NCBI GenBank assembly: GCA_009920225.1
Contig: RGAJ01000088.1
Coordinates: forward strand, 1 to 7,200
Source of the DNA: Paracoccaceae bacterium
Lineage (GTDB): Bacteria; Pseudomonadota; Alphaproteobacteria; Rhodobacterales; Rhodobacteraceae
DNA length: 7,200 bases
Direction: 5' to 3'
Of this stretch, positions 1-7,142 are shown one piece after another. The translations under genes and the position numbers were made by a program. The notes beneath the pieces are model-generated. The model did no database searches. It saw nothing but the letters and a program-made list of their open reading frames with translations, and was not told where the DNA came from. Numbering within the stretch: position 1 is the stretch's first letter; each line of letters begins with the position of its first letter.

Positions 1-651
1 CCGCTTGGGCGGGCCTCTGACAAGGCGTCGATTGAACGGTTTTGCAAACATGTCCCAACCGTTCTGTTTGACAGTAACATCGAAGGCATGGGGCAGGCGT
101 TTATTGGATCTGACAATTTTAGCTTTGTGTCCCAGACGGTGGAATACCTGTGCAGAACGGGTGAAAGCCCTTGTTTTTATGAAATGAAATACCCTGCGAA
201 CCCGAACGCGAACAAACGGCGTATCGCGTATCTTGAGATGATGGAGCGTGTCGGTCAGACGCCTCATGTCATACAAATCGAAGGCACAGGGTGGGCATTC
301 GAAGAAATCGGCAAGCAGGGCGCATTAAAATTGCTCGCCGAAGGCGGCATTCCGACCAATACGGTTTTGTGCAGTAATGACCGTTTGGCAATCGGATTTT
401 TGTCGGCTTGTTATGACCAGGGGGTGCGGGTCGGGCGGTGGCCAAATTGTGAATTGCGCGTGGCCTCTCATGACGATCATCCTTTTGCGCGCTTTACCAG
501 CCCGTCATTGACGACGGCTGCGCACGACTATGAATCAGTGTCGGAAAATTCTGCGAATACGCTGTTTCAAGTGATCGAAAGCGGTGGAAAATTAAACAGT
601 CGCCAAGAAACCCTGTATCGCGCCCGCTTGATAATGCGAGATTCTGCGTGA
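1..651 (+). CDS. LacI-family transcriptional regulator, 3' part (5' end outside window)
   Basis: The frame is open from the first base to the TGA at 649-651, giving 216 residues with no start needed inside the window. It is therefore the C-terminal part of a longer gene. It matches the periplasmic-binding-protein-like effector domain of LacI/GalR regulators: an early FDSNIEG segment (about residues 23-29) and the typical second-subdomain motif SNDRLAIG (about 125-132), followed by ASHDD and the late sheet region TSPSLTTAAHDY. The N-terminal helix-turn-helix would lie upstream of the window. It ends 96 bases before the polyol transporter operon in the same orientation, so I infer that it controls that operon in response to a polyol or a derived sugar. 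The effector and the sign of control (repressor or activator) cannot be read from this fragment. The ATG at 88 is internal to the domain and is not the start. Confidence 0.85.
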   Translation, partial: PLGRASDKASIERFCKHVPTVLFDSNIEGMGQAFIGSDNFSFVSQTVEYLCRTGESPCFYEMKYPANPNANKRRIAYLEMMERVGQTPHVIQIEGTGWAFEEIGKQGALKLLAEGGIPTNTVLCSNDRLAIGFLSACYDQGVRVGRWPNCELRVASHDDHPFARFTSPSLTTAAHDYESVSENSANTLFQVIESGGKLNSRQETLYRARLIMRDSA

Positions 652-663
652 GTTTTCCAATAA

Positions 664-677
664 TTAACGCGCGTAAA
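664..677. promoter_or_regulatory. Candidate LacI-type operator (CG-centred imperfect palindrome)
   Basis: TTAACGCGCGTAAA is an imperfect inverted repeat in which 6 of 7 base pairs match. It contains a perfect 8-base core, ACGCGCGT, centred on CG. Operators of LacI-family regulators are commonly about 14-20 base palindromes with a central CG. It sits between a LacI-family gene and the operon, just upstream of a possible -35 box. The site is short and could occur by chance, so the assignment is tentative. Confidence 0.3.
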
Positions 678-685
678 AAAATATA

Positions 686-715
686 TTGACACGAATAAAG
701 AAAACCGACTAGGTT
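686..715 (+). promoter_or_regulatory. Candidate sigma70-type promoter for the smo operon
   Basis: A perfect -35 consensus TTGACA lies at 686-691. After an 18-base spacer, TAGGTT at 710-715 is a weak -10 (3 of 6 matches, with T1, A2 and T6 kept). Alphaproteobacterial promoters often keep a good -35 and a poor -10. Transcription would begin near 722, leaving a leader of about 26 bases before smoE. An AT-rich stretch (A-run and ATATAT at 675-685) precedes the -35. The poor -10 is consistent with a promoter needing regulation, but this is inference. Confidence 0.45.
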
Positions 716-737
716 CCTCGCATGCTTTGTATCTATG

Positions 738-742
738 GGAGG
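738..742 (+). promoter_or_regulatory. Ribosome binding site of smoE
   Basis: GGAGG at 738-742 is followed by 5 bases and then ATG at 748. This near-perfect Shine-Dalgarno fixes the start at 748 and excludes the in-frame TTG at 727, which lies upstream of the site and would add seven residues before the signal peptide. Confidence 0.85.
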
Positions 743-747
743 ACACA

Positions 748-2049
748 ATGAAGCTAAAGAATACCTTGATCGGTGCGACAGCACTGGCAATGATTGCAGG
801 TGTTGCAGGTGCTGACACTCTGACAATCGCAACCGTGAACAACGGCGACATGATCCGCATGCAGGGTCTAACAGATGATTTCACAGCCAAAACAGGCCAC
901 ACAGTTGAGTGGGTCACATTGGAAGAAAACGTTCTGCGTCAGCGCGTCACAACCGATATCTCCACCAAAGGTGGTGCATTCGACATCATGACAATCGGCA
1001 TGTATGAAACTCCGATCTGGGGTAAAAACGGCTGGTTGGTTCCACTGAACGATCTGTCTGCAGACTATAACGCGGCAGACATTCTGCCAGCGATGGCAGG
1101 CGGTCTAAGCTATGACGGCACATTGTACGCAGCGCCATTCTACGGCGAAAGCTCAATGATCATGTACCGCACAGACCTTATGGAAAAAGCGGGTTTGACA
1201 ATGCCAGAGGCGCCAACATGGGCGTTTGTGCGTGAAGCAGCTGCAAAAATGACCGATCGTGCAAACGAAATCAACGGTATCTGTTTGCGTGGTAAAGCAG
1301 GTTGGGGTGAAGGCGGCGCGTTCATCACAGCGATGTCAAACTCATTCGGTGCACGTTGGTTCGACATGGAGTGGAACGCACAGTTCGACACAAAACCATG
1401 GAAAGACACACTTGAATTCTTCGTTGGCATGATGAATGAATCTGGCCCTGCGGGTTACGCGACTAACGGCTTCAACGAAAACCTATCGCTGTTCCAACAA
1501 GGCAAATGTGGTATGTGGATCGACGCAACAGTTGCGGCGTCTTTCGTAACAAACCCAAAAGATTCAACAGTTGCAGACAGCGTTGGTTTCGCACTTGCAC
1601 CTGACAACGGTTTGGGCAAACGTTCCAACTGGTTGTGGGCATGGGCATTGGCCATCCCTGCAGGGACACAAAAAACAGACGCTGCAAAACAGTTCATCGA
1701 GTGGGCAACATCCACATCCTACATCGAATTGGTAGCGGCAAACGAAGGTTGGGCAAACGTGCCTCCAGGTGCGCGTACATCTTTGTACGAAAACCCAAAT
1801 TACCAATCTGTACCATTTGCGAAAATGACACTGGACTCAATCCTGTCAGCGGATCCAAACAACTCAACAGTTGAGCCAAGCCCATATGTTGGTATCCAAT
1901 TCGCAGCGATCCCAGAATTCGCAGGCATTGCGACAGACGTAAGCCAAGAATTCTCAGCAGTCTATGCAGGTCAGCAATCAGTTGACGAAGCATTGGCAAA
2001 AGCACAAGCGATCACAAACGACGCGATGGAAGCAGCGGGTTACCGTTAA
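748..2049 (+). CDS. smoE: Polyol (sorbitol/mannitol) ABC transporter periplasmic substrate-binding protein SmoE
   Basis: This 433-residue protein is a family 1 (MalE-like) extracellular solute-binding protein, the periplasmic receptor that delivers hexitols to SmoF/SmoG. A Sec signal peptide is clear: a lysine-containing start (MKLK), a hydrophobic stretch at residues 6-20 and an AGA site at 20-22, giving a mature protein beginning with DTLTIATVNN. Features that fit the polyol-binding branch are FDIMTIGMYETPIW (78-91), GKAGWGEGGAF (182-192) and GKCGMWIDATVAA (252-264). Tryptophans and other aromatics are frequent, as expected for a sugar site. The mature chain has only two cysteines, C179 and C254, which could form a disulfide in the periplasm. 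Codon use differs sharply from the following genes (28 of 36 Thr codons are ACA), consistent with a very highly expressed gene. A hairpin terminator follows directly. The family assignment is firm; the exact polyol is inferred from the two dehydrogenases downstream. Confidence 0.93.
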   Translation: MKLKNTLIGATALAMIAGVAGADTLTIATVNNGDMIRMQGLTDDFTAKTGHTVEWVTLEENVLRQRVTTDISTKGGAFDIMTIGMYETPIWGKNGWLVPLNDLSADYNAADILPAMAGGLSYDGTLYAAPFYGESSMIMYRTDLMEKAGLTMPEAPTWAFVREAAAKMTDRANEINGICLRGKAGWGEGGAFITAMSNSFGARWFDMEWNAQFDTKPWKDTLEFFVGMMNESGPAGYATNGFNENLSLFQQGKCGMWIDATVAASFVTNPKDSTVADSVGFALAPDNGLGKRSNWLWAWALAIPAGTQKTDAAKQFIEWATSTSYIELVAANEGWANVPPGARTSLYENPNYQSVPFAKMTLDSILSADPNNSTVEPSPYVGIQFAAIPEFAGIATDVSQEFSAVYAGQQSVDEALAKAQAITNDAMEAAGYR

Positions 2050-2059
2050 TCCAACGCCT

Positions 2060-2089
2060 AAGGGTGGCGGGCAACTTGCCACCCTTTTT
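2060..2089 (+). terminator. Intra-operon hairpin terminator/attenuator between smoE and smoF
   Basis: The stem AAGGGTGGC (2060-2068) pairs perfectly over 9 bases with GCCACCCTT (2078-2086) around a 9-base loop. A run of five T at 2085-2089 and further T-rich sequence (CTATCTTTTCT) follow. It begins 10 bases after the smoE stop. This is a canonical intrinsic terminator or 3' stabilising hairpin. In binding-protein-dependent transporter operons such structures usually allow partial read-through, so that the binding protein is made in excess over the membrane parts. No convincing new promoter is visible between it and smoF. Confidence 0.85.
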
Positions 2090-2156
2090 CTATCTTTTCT
2101 CTTCACTCCCCAAAACTTAAAGGTGGTCCACGACCATCAACAGAGGACGTGTATCC

Positions 2157-3023
2157 ATGGCGACCCAACATTCACGATCAGCAGCCCGCTTCATGATGGC
2201 ACCCGCTGTCATATTGCTTTTGGGATGGATGCTTGTCCCGCTTGTTATGACGCTGTATTTTTCGTTCAAGAAATACCTACCATTGCGTGGTGGCGACCTT
2301 GGTTGGGTCGGATTTGAAAACTACGTACGCTTTGTTACCAGCAGCTCATTCTGGCCAAGTGTCTATACCACCTTGATCATCGTGGGCGGTGTATTGGCGA
2401 TCACCATTTGTTTGGGGATTGTCCTTGCGCTGTTGTTGGACCAACCCATGTGGGGACAAGGTATTGTTCGTATCCTCGTGATTGCACCGTTTTTCGTGAT
2501 GCCAACCGTATCTGCGTTGGTTTGGAAGAACATGTTCATGGATCCGAACTATGGCTTGTTTGCGTATCTTTGGAAATTTTTCGGCGCCGAACCCATTCAA
2601 TGGATGTCGCAAGCGTCGATTCAGTCGATCATCATGATCGTAAGCTGGCAGTGGTTGCCATTTGCCACGCTGATTTTGTTAACGGCGATCCAGTCACTCG
2701 ACGGAGAGCAGCTTGAAGCCTCTGAAATGGATGGTGCGTCGGCGCTCAAACGGTTCTGGTATATCATATTGCCGCATTTGGCGCGCGCCATCACTGTTGT
2801 TTTGTTGATCCAAACGATCTTTTTGCTGTCCATCTTTGCAGAAATCTTTGTGACCACAGGCGGCGCATTCGGCAGTAAAACACTGTCCTATCTGATCTTC
2901 CAACGGGTTTTGGAAAGCCAAAACATCGGTTTGGGATCTGCGGGCGGGGTCTATGCCATCATTCTTGCAAATATCGTTGCGATCTTCTTGATGCGCATCG
3001 TTGGCAAAAACTTGGATAACTAG
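2157..3023 (+). CDS. smoF: Polyol ABC transporter inner-membrane permease SmoF (MalF-type)
   Basis: This 288-residue permease of the binding-protein-dependent transport family forms half of the membrane channel with SmoG. Six hydrophobic segments are visible at about residues 12-35, 70-95, 104-125, 155-180, 211-233 and 263-283, as usual for the core of this family without the large extra periplasmic domain of E. coli MalF. The cytoplasmic EAA loop that docks on the ATPase is at about 187-206: EASEMDGA, then ILP, with the conserved G193. The start ATG at 2157 has AGAGGA at 2142-2147, 9 bases upstream, and the basic N-terminus (RSAAR) precedes the first membrane helix. It lies 107 bases after smoE, beyond the hairpin, and 9 bases before smoG. 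Function as the polyol permease is inferred from family and operon context. Confidence 0.92.
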   Translation: MATQHSRSAARFMMAPAVILLLGWMLVPLVMTLYFSFKKYLPLRGGDLGWVGFENYVRFVTSSSFWPSVYTTLIIVGGVLAITICLGIVLALLLDQPMWGQGIVRILVIAPFFVMPTVSALVWKNMFMDPNYGLFAYLWKFFGAEPIQWMSQASIQSIIMIVSWQWLPFATLILLTAIQSLDGEQLEASEMDGASALKRFWYIILPHLARAITVVLLIQTIFLLSIFAEIFVTTGGAFGSKTLSYLIFQRVLESQNIGLGSAGGVYAIILANIVAIFLMRIVGKNLDN

Positions 3024-3032
3024 GGGACGATC

Positions 3033-3863
3033 ATGGCACGCAGCGTTACGAACCGCAGAAAAACCATCAACACCATGCTTGCCTGGGCTGTTGGTCTGCT
3101 GATCTTTTTCCCGATCCTTTGGACCATTTTGACCAGTTTCAAGACCGAAGGCGAGGCAATCGCAGATCCGCCCGTGTTCTTGTTCTTTAACTGGACCTTG
3201 GAAAACTATTCCATCGTGCAGGAACGGTCCGATTACATGCGCTATCTGACCAACTCGATTTTTATTGCGGGGGGGTCGACCCTCTTGGGAATTATCATCG
3301 CGGTGCCTGCGGCGTGGTCCATGGCTTTTGTGCCGTCAAAACGGACCAAGGATATTTTGATGTGGATGCTGTCCACCAAAATGTTGCCCGCGGTAGGTGT
3401 GCTTTATCCCATTTATCTGCTGTTCATTCAGCTGGGATTGTTGGACAGCCGCATGGGGTTGGTTGTTGTACTGATGCTCATTAACCTGCCGATCATCATT
3501 TGGATGCTCTACACCTATTTCAAGGAAATCCCTGGCGAAATTCTGGAAGCGGCGCGGATGGATGGTGCGACTTTGCGCGAAGAAATCATCTATATTCTGA
3601 CACCAATGGCGATCCCGGGCATTGCGTCCACCATTCTGTTGAACGTGATCCTTGCGTGGAACGAAGCGTTTTGGACGCTCAACCTGACGGCGGCAAAAGC
3701 CGCGCCATTGACCGCATTTATCGCGAGTTATTCCAGCCCCGAAGGTTTGTTTTACGCAAAACTTAGCGCGGCATCCACAATGGCGATTGCGCCAATCCTG
3801 ATCCTTGGTTGGTTCAGTCAAAAACAACTTGTCCGTGGCCTGACCTTTGGCGCGGTGAAATAA
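3033..3863 (+). CDS. smoG: Polyol ABC transporter inner-membrane permease SmoG (MalG-type)
   Basis: This 276-residue protein is the second permease subunit and the partner of SmoF. It shows the MalG-type pattern: a basic N-terminus (RSVTNRRK), a first membrane helix at about 14-34, further hydrophobic segments at about 73-98, 107-133, 140-162, 193-213 and 245-261, and the EAA loop at about 172-191 (EAARMDGA, then LTP, with G178). The C-terminus, [13 protein letters not shown], is the typical ending of MalG-like subunits. Its Shine-Dalgarno AGGGGA (3022-3027) overlaps the smoF stop codon, with 5 bases before the ATG, so its translation is probably coupled to smoF. Length is normal for the family. 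Confidence 0.92.
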   Translation: MARSVTNRRKTINTMLAWAVGLLIFFPILWTILTSFKTEGEAIADPPVFLFFNWTLENYSIVQERSDYMRYLTNSIFIAGGSTLLGIIIAVPAAWSMAFVPSKRTKDILMWMLSTKMLPAVGVLYPIYLLFIQLGLLDSRMGLVVVLMLINLPIIIWMLYTYFKEIPGEILEAARMDGATLREEIIYILTPMAIPGIASTILLNVILAWNEAFWTLNLTAAKAAPLTAFIASYSSPEGLFYAKLSAASTMAIAPILILGWFSQKQLVRGLTFGAVK

Positions 3864-3874
3864 GGACGTATACT

Positions 3875-4876
3875 ATGGGACGTATTGTACTGGACAAAGT
3901 GGTCAAACGGTTCGGGGATGTCGAGGTTATTCCTCCGCTGGATCTGACGATCGAAGAAGGCGAATTTACTGTTTTTGTCGGCCCATCCGGGTGCGGTAAA
4001 TCCACGTTGTTGCGTCTGATCGCAGGATTAGAAGACGTCTCGGACGGCGCCATTCAGATTGACGGCCAAGACGCAACTGCGTTGCCACCGGCGCAGCGTC
4101 GATTGGCGATGGTGTTCCAATCCTACGCGCTCTACCCACATATGAGCGTGCGCAAAAATATCGCCTTTCCATTGAAAATGGCAGGCCTTCCAAAAGAAGA
4201 ACAAGATCGGCGCGTTGCCGCAGCGGCGGCGGCTTTGAACCTGAACGATTATTTGGATCGCCGCCCCGGACAATTGTCGGGTGGCCAACGTCAGCGCGTT
4301 GCCATTGGGCGTGCGATTGTGCGCGAACCCTCTGCATTTTTGTTCGATGAACCCTTGTCAAACCTTGATGCGGCCTTGCGCGTTGGTATGCGGCTTGAGA
4401 TATCAGAGCTGCACAAGCGGTTGAACACTACCATGGTCTATGTGACACACGATCAGGTCGAAGCCATGACAATGGCCGACAAGATCGTCGTCTTGCATGC
4501 AGGCGTGATCGAACAGGTTGGCAGTCCGCTCGAGCTGTATCATGAACCTCGCAACCTCTTTGTTGCGGGCTTTATCGGCAGTCCAAAAATGAACTTTATG
4601 ACAGGCACCGAAGCAACCAGTCGCGGCGCGCACACAATTGGCGTTCGTCCCGAACATATCACCGCGTCATTTGACAGCGGTGCGTGGAAAGGGCGCGTTG
4701 GTGTGTCCGAACATTTGGGATCCGACACATTCTTGCATGTGCTTGATACTGGGTTGGCCGAGTCGATCACTGTGCGTGTGGACGGCGAATTTTCCGCCCG
4801 TCATGGCGACACGGTTTGGTTGACCCCGATCGAAGATAAAATTCATCGTTTTGACGAAAAAGGTGATAGAAAATGA
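3875..4876 (+). CDS. smoK: Polyol ABC transporter ATP-binding protein SmoK
   Basis: This 333-residue ATPase of the MalK/UgpC group powers uptake through SmoF/SmoG. All nucleotide-binding motifs are intact: Walker [10 protein letters not shown] (36-44), Q-loop Q82 in [13 protein letters not shown] signature LSGGQ (134-138), Walker B FLFDE (155-159), D-loop SNLD (162-165) and the switch histidine H192. A C-terminal regulatory/TOBE-like region follows with GVRPEH (256-261). It is shorter than E. coli MalK (about 370 residues) but in line with polyol-type SmoK proteins. The start ATG at 3875 has AAGGA at 3862-3866, 8 bases upstream, overlapping the smoG stop; the longer in-frame extension back into smoG is rejected. 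The stop overlaps the smoS start in an ATGA (4873-4876). ATPases of this group are sometimes shared among several sugar transporters, so it could serve other systems too. Confidence 0.93.
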   Translation: MGRIVLDKVVKRFGDVEVIPPLDLTIEEGEFTVFVGPSGCGKSTLLRLIAGLEDVSDGAIQIDGQDATALPPAQRRLAMVFQSYALYPHMSVRKNIAFPLKMAGLPKEEQDRRVAAAAAALNLNDYLDRRPGQLSGGQRQRVAIGRAIVREPSAFLFDEPLSNLDAALRVGMRLEISELHKRLNTTMVYVTHDQVEAMTMADKIVVLHAGVIEQVGSPLELYHEPRNLFVAGFIGSPKMNFMTGTEATSRGAHTIGVRPEHITASFDSGAWKGRVGVSEHLGSDTFLHVLDTGLAESITVRVDGEFSARHGDTVWLTPIEDKIHRFDEKGDRK

Positions 4877-5649
4877 CAGGGCGTCTTGCTGGGAAATCCG
4901 CGCTGATCACTGGATCGGCGCGCGGTATCGGAAAACATTTTGCCAAGGGATATCTGTCCGAAGGTGCGCAGGCCGCGATTGCCGATGTGAACCTTGCTGC
5001 GGCGGAAAAAACGGCGGCCGAACTGGGGCAGGGCGCTTATGCCGTTCATATGGATGTGACAGATCCTGCGTCGATTCAGGCGGCGATGGAGGCTGTGGTC
5101 GAAAAAACGGGCAAGATTGATATTGTTATCAATAATGCCGCACTTTTTACGGCGTCGCCTACAGTTGAAATCACCACACAAGACTTTGAAAAGCTGTACG
5201 CGGTCAATGTCTTTGGGACCCTTTTCACCATCCAAGCGGCGGCCAAACAGATGATCGCCCAAGGACATGGTGGCAAGATTATCAATATGGCCAGCCAAGC
5301 GGGCCGTCGCGGTGAACCCTATGTTGCGGTCTATTGTTCGACAAAAGCGGCCGTCATTTCGATCACCCAATCAACTGGCCTCGACCTGATTAAACACGGG
5401 ATCAATGTGAATGCCATTTCACCAGGTGTGGTGGACGGCGAACATTGGGATCATGTCGATTCCCTTTTTGCCAAATGGGAAGGCAAAGAGTTGGGGCAGA
5501 AAAAGAAAGAAGTCGCAGCAGGCGTTCCCTTTGGCCGCTTTGGAAAACCCGAAGACTTGGTGGGCATGGCCATTTTCTTGGCCTCTGATGATGCTGAATA
5601 TGTTGTTGCGCAAACTTACAATGTGGATGGTGGCCAATGGATGAGTTGA
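4873..5649 (+). CDS. smoS: Sorbitol (D-glucitol) dehydrogenase, short-chain dehydrogenase/reductase SmoS
   Basis: This 258-residue classical SDR is predicted to oxidise D-sorbitol to D-fructose with NAD+ in the cytoplasm; relatives also act on galactitol. The cofactor motif TGSARGIG is at 13-20. D38 at the end of the second strand (IADVN) favours NAD over NADP. DVTD (60-63) and NNAA (87-90) follow. The catalytic set is N112, S141 (in [10 protein letters not shown]), Y154 and K158 (YCSTK). [10 protein letters not shown] (184-193) forms the substrate-loop region and the C-terminus, [10 protein letters not shown], is typical of this polyol subfamily. The usual NNAG motif reads NNAA, which I recall as also occurring in the R. 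sphaeroides enzyme. Translation starts in an ATGA overlap with smoK, with AGGTGA at 4861-4866. Galactitol or another polyol could be the preferred substrate. Confidence 0.92.
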   Translation: MTGRLAGKSALITGSARGIGKHFAKGYLSEGAQAAIADVNLAAAEKTAAELGQGAYAVHMDVTDPASIQAAMEAVVEKTGKIDIVINNAALFTASPTVEITTQDFEKLYAVNVFGTLFTIQAAAKQMIAQGHGGKIINMASQAGRRGEPYVAVYCSTKAAVISITQSTGLDLIKHGINVNAISPGVVDGEHWDHVDSLFAKWEGKELGQKKKEVAAGVPFGRFGKPEDLVGMAIFLASDDAEYVVAQTYNVDGGQWMS

Positions 5650-7115
5650 TAAAGCTATCAAATCAAAGCCTTGCATGTTTGCCTACGTCAATCGCGCGCC
5701 CAACTTATGATCGCTCTGCGTTGACGGCTGGGATTGTGCACATCGGTCTTGGGAATTTCCACCGTGCCCACCAATCGTGGTACCTGCATCGTCTGATGCA
5801 AGCGGGCAAGGCCATGGATTGGGCAATTGTTGGCGCGGGTGTGCGCGACTATGATGCGGCGCAGCGTGAAAAACTGTTGGCCCAAGATTGCATGACCACT
5901 TTGATCGAATTGGATCCTAAAGGCACCTCGGCCGAGGTTGTGGGCGCAATGATCGACTATATCCCGATCACCGATGGCAACGCAGATTTGATCGCTAAAA
6001 TGGCCGATCCCGCCATTCGTATCGTCGCACTGACCGTGACCGAAGGTGGATATTATATTGACCCAGTGACCAAAGGGTTTGACGCTGCACACGCGGATAT
6101 CGTCTATGACGCAGCTCATCCTGATGCGCCAAAAACCGCATTTGGCGCGATGGTTGCCGCGTTGAAATTGCGTCGTGATCGCGGAGTGGGGCCGTTCACG
6201 GGCATGACCTGTGACAACCTCCAAGGCAATGGTGCAATTCTGCGTCAAACCGTTGTAGGCTTGGCGCGTCTGAGCGATCCTGATCTGGCCGATTGGATTG
6301 CGGAAAATTGCACGTTCCCCAATTCCATGGTCGATTGTATCGTGCCTGCGACAGGCGACACCGAACGTGCCTTGGTTCGGGAATTCGGGATTGATGACGC
6401 GGTTCCCGTGACGCATGAAAATTTCCGCCAATGGGTGATCGAAGATGATTTCTGCGCGGGCCGTCCCGCGTGGGAAGATGTGGGGGCAACCATATCAGAT
6501 CAGGTTCACGATTTCGAAGCGATGAAAATCCGCATCCTAAACGGTGGACATCAAGTCATTGCTAATCCGGGTGAAATTCTGTCATTGCAAACGATTTCCG
6601 ACTGTATGTCGCATCCTCAGATCGGACAGCTGTTCCGCAAAATCGCAACGACCGAGGTCGTGCCACATGTGAAACCTGTGCCAGGTATGGATCCGATCAG
6701 CTATGTTGATTTGATCGAGGAACGGTTTTCCAATCCCAAGATCGTCGACACCGTGCGCCGCGTGGCGTTCGACGGATCATCGCGGCACACGGGCTTTATC
6801 TTGCCCGTTCTGCGCGACGCTTTGGCCAAAGGAACGCCGATTGATGGTTTTGCAATGACCCAGGCACTTTGGGCGCGCATGTGTTACGGCACGCGCGAAG
6901 ATGGCAGCGTCATTGAACCGAATGATCCGTTTTGGGCCGACCTGACGGTTGTCGCACAACAGGCCAAAGACGCGCCAACAAAATGGATTGAGCAACAGCA
7001 ATTCTATGGCGATCTTGGTCAAAACCAAATGTTCCGCGACCGCTTTACCCATTGGTTTGACCTCGTGTGGACGCGTGGCACCGTGGCCGCAATCGGTATG
7101 TATGTCGCTGGATAA
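5637..7115 (+). CDS. mtlK: Mannitol 2-dehydrogenase (polyol-specific long-chain dehydrogenase) MtlK
   Basis: This 492-residue protein is close in length to Pseudomonas fluorescens mannitol 2-dehydrogenase (493) and is predicted to convert D-mannitol to D-fructose with NAD+. The N-terminal Rossmann domain carries IVHIGLGNFHRAH (33-45). TVTEGGYY (133-140) and MTCDNLQGNG (190-199) are family signatures. The C-terminal helical domain holds the catalytic lysine pattern K297-x4-N302-x2-H305 (KIRILNGGH), equivalent to K295/N300/H303 of the Pseudomonas enzyme. PGMDPISYVDLIEERFSNP (349-367) and FDGSSRH (378-384) are also typical. The ATG at 5637 lies inside smoS, overlapping it by 13 bases, with GGATGG at 5625-5630 as a modest ribosome binding site. 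A TTG at 5646 is an alternative start. The related mannonate or arabinitol oxidoreductases of the same superfamily are less likely given the operon. It is the last gene before a hairpin. Confidence 0.92.
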   Translation: MDELIKLSNQSLACLPTSIARPTYDRSALTAGIVHIGLGNFHRAHQSWYLHRLMQAGKAMDWAIVGAGVRDYDAAQREKLLAQDCMTTLIELDPKGTSAEVVGAMIDYIPITDGNADLIAKMADPAIRIVALTVTEGGYYIDPVTKGFDAAHADIVYDAAHPDAPKTAFGAMVAALKLRRDRGVGPFTGMTCDNLQGNGAILRQTVVGLARLSDPDLADWIAENCTFPNSMVDCIVPATGDTERALVREFGIDDAVPVTHENFRQWVIEDDFCAGRPAWEDVGATISDQVHDFEAMKIRILNGGHQVIANPGEILSLQTISDCMSHPQIGQLFRKIATTEVVPHVKPVPGMDPISYVDLIEERFSNPKIVDTVRRVAFDGSSRHTGFILPVLRDALAKGTPIDGFAMTQALWARMCYGTREDGSVIEPNDPFWADLTVVAQQAKDAPTKWIEQQQFYGDLGQNQMFRDRFTHWFDLVWTRGTVAAIGMYVAG

Positions 7116-7118
7116 TCA

Positions 7119-7142
7119 AAACGGCGCGATCATGCGCCGTTT
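7119..7142. terminator. Hairpin terminator at operon end, possibly bidirectional
   Basis: AAACGGCGC (7119-7127) and GCGCCGTTT (7134-7142) form a perfect 9-base stem with a 6-base loop, GATCAT, starting 3 bases after the mtlK stop. The T-tract on the + strand is only TTT followed by ATC, so termination may be moderate. Read on the minus strand, the stem is followed by T-rich sequence (TTTTGATTATC), so the same hairpin could serve a convergent gene. Confidence 0.65.

Noticed and set aside
88..651. Regulator gene as a complete short protein starting at ATG 88
   Set aside because: The frame is open back to the first base and the upstream residues continue the effector domain. Starting at 88 would leave a domain fragment with no DNA-binding part.
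720..725. GCATGC palindrome just before the smoE ribosome binding site
   Set aside because: Only six bases, with no flanking symmetry; expected often by chance.
727..747. Longer smoE reading from the TTG at 727
   Set aside because: It lies upstream of the clear GGAGG ribosome binding site and would place seven non-signal residues before a standard lysine-rich signal peptide start at 748.
3336..3827. Minus-strand open frame (about 163 codons) inside smoG
   Set aside because: Antisense to a well-recognised permease; the translation is dense in Gln, His and Asn without domain features.
3809..3874. Extension of smoK upstream into smoG
   Set aside because: The added residues are smoG sequence in another frame. 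The ATPase family begins at the [10 protein letters not shown] segment, and a good ribosome binding site precedes 3875.
4843..5370. Minus-strand open frame (about 175 codons) across smoK/smoS
   Set aside because: Antisense to smoS, whose SDR motifs are complete. Composition (many Arg, Gly, Asn, Cys) is typical of antisense translation.
5688..6431. Long open frame on the minus strand (about 247 codons) inside mtlK
   Set aside because: It is fully antisense to a gene with intact catalytic motifs, is rich in His, Arg, Cys and Gln in an unnatural pattern, and resembles no family I know. It is a shadow of the coding bias of mtlK.
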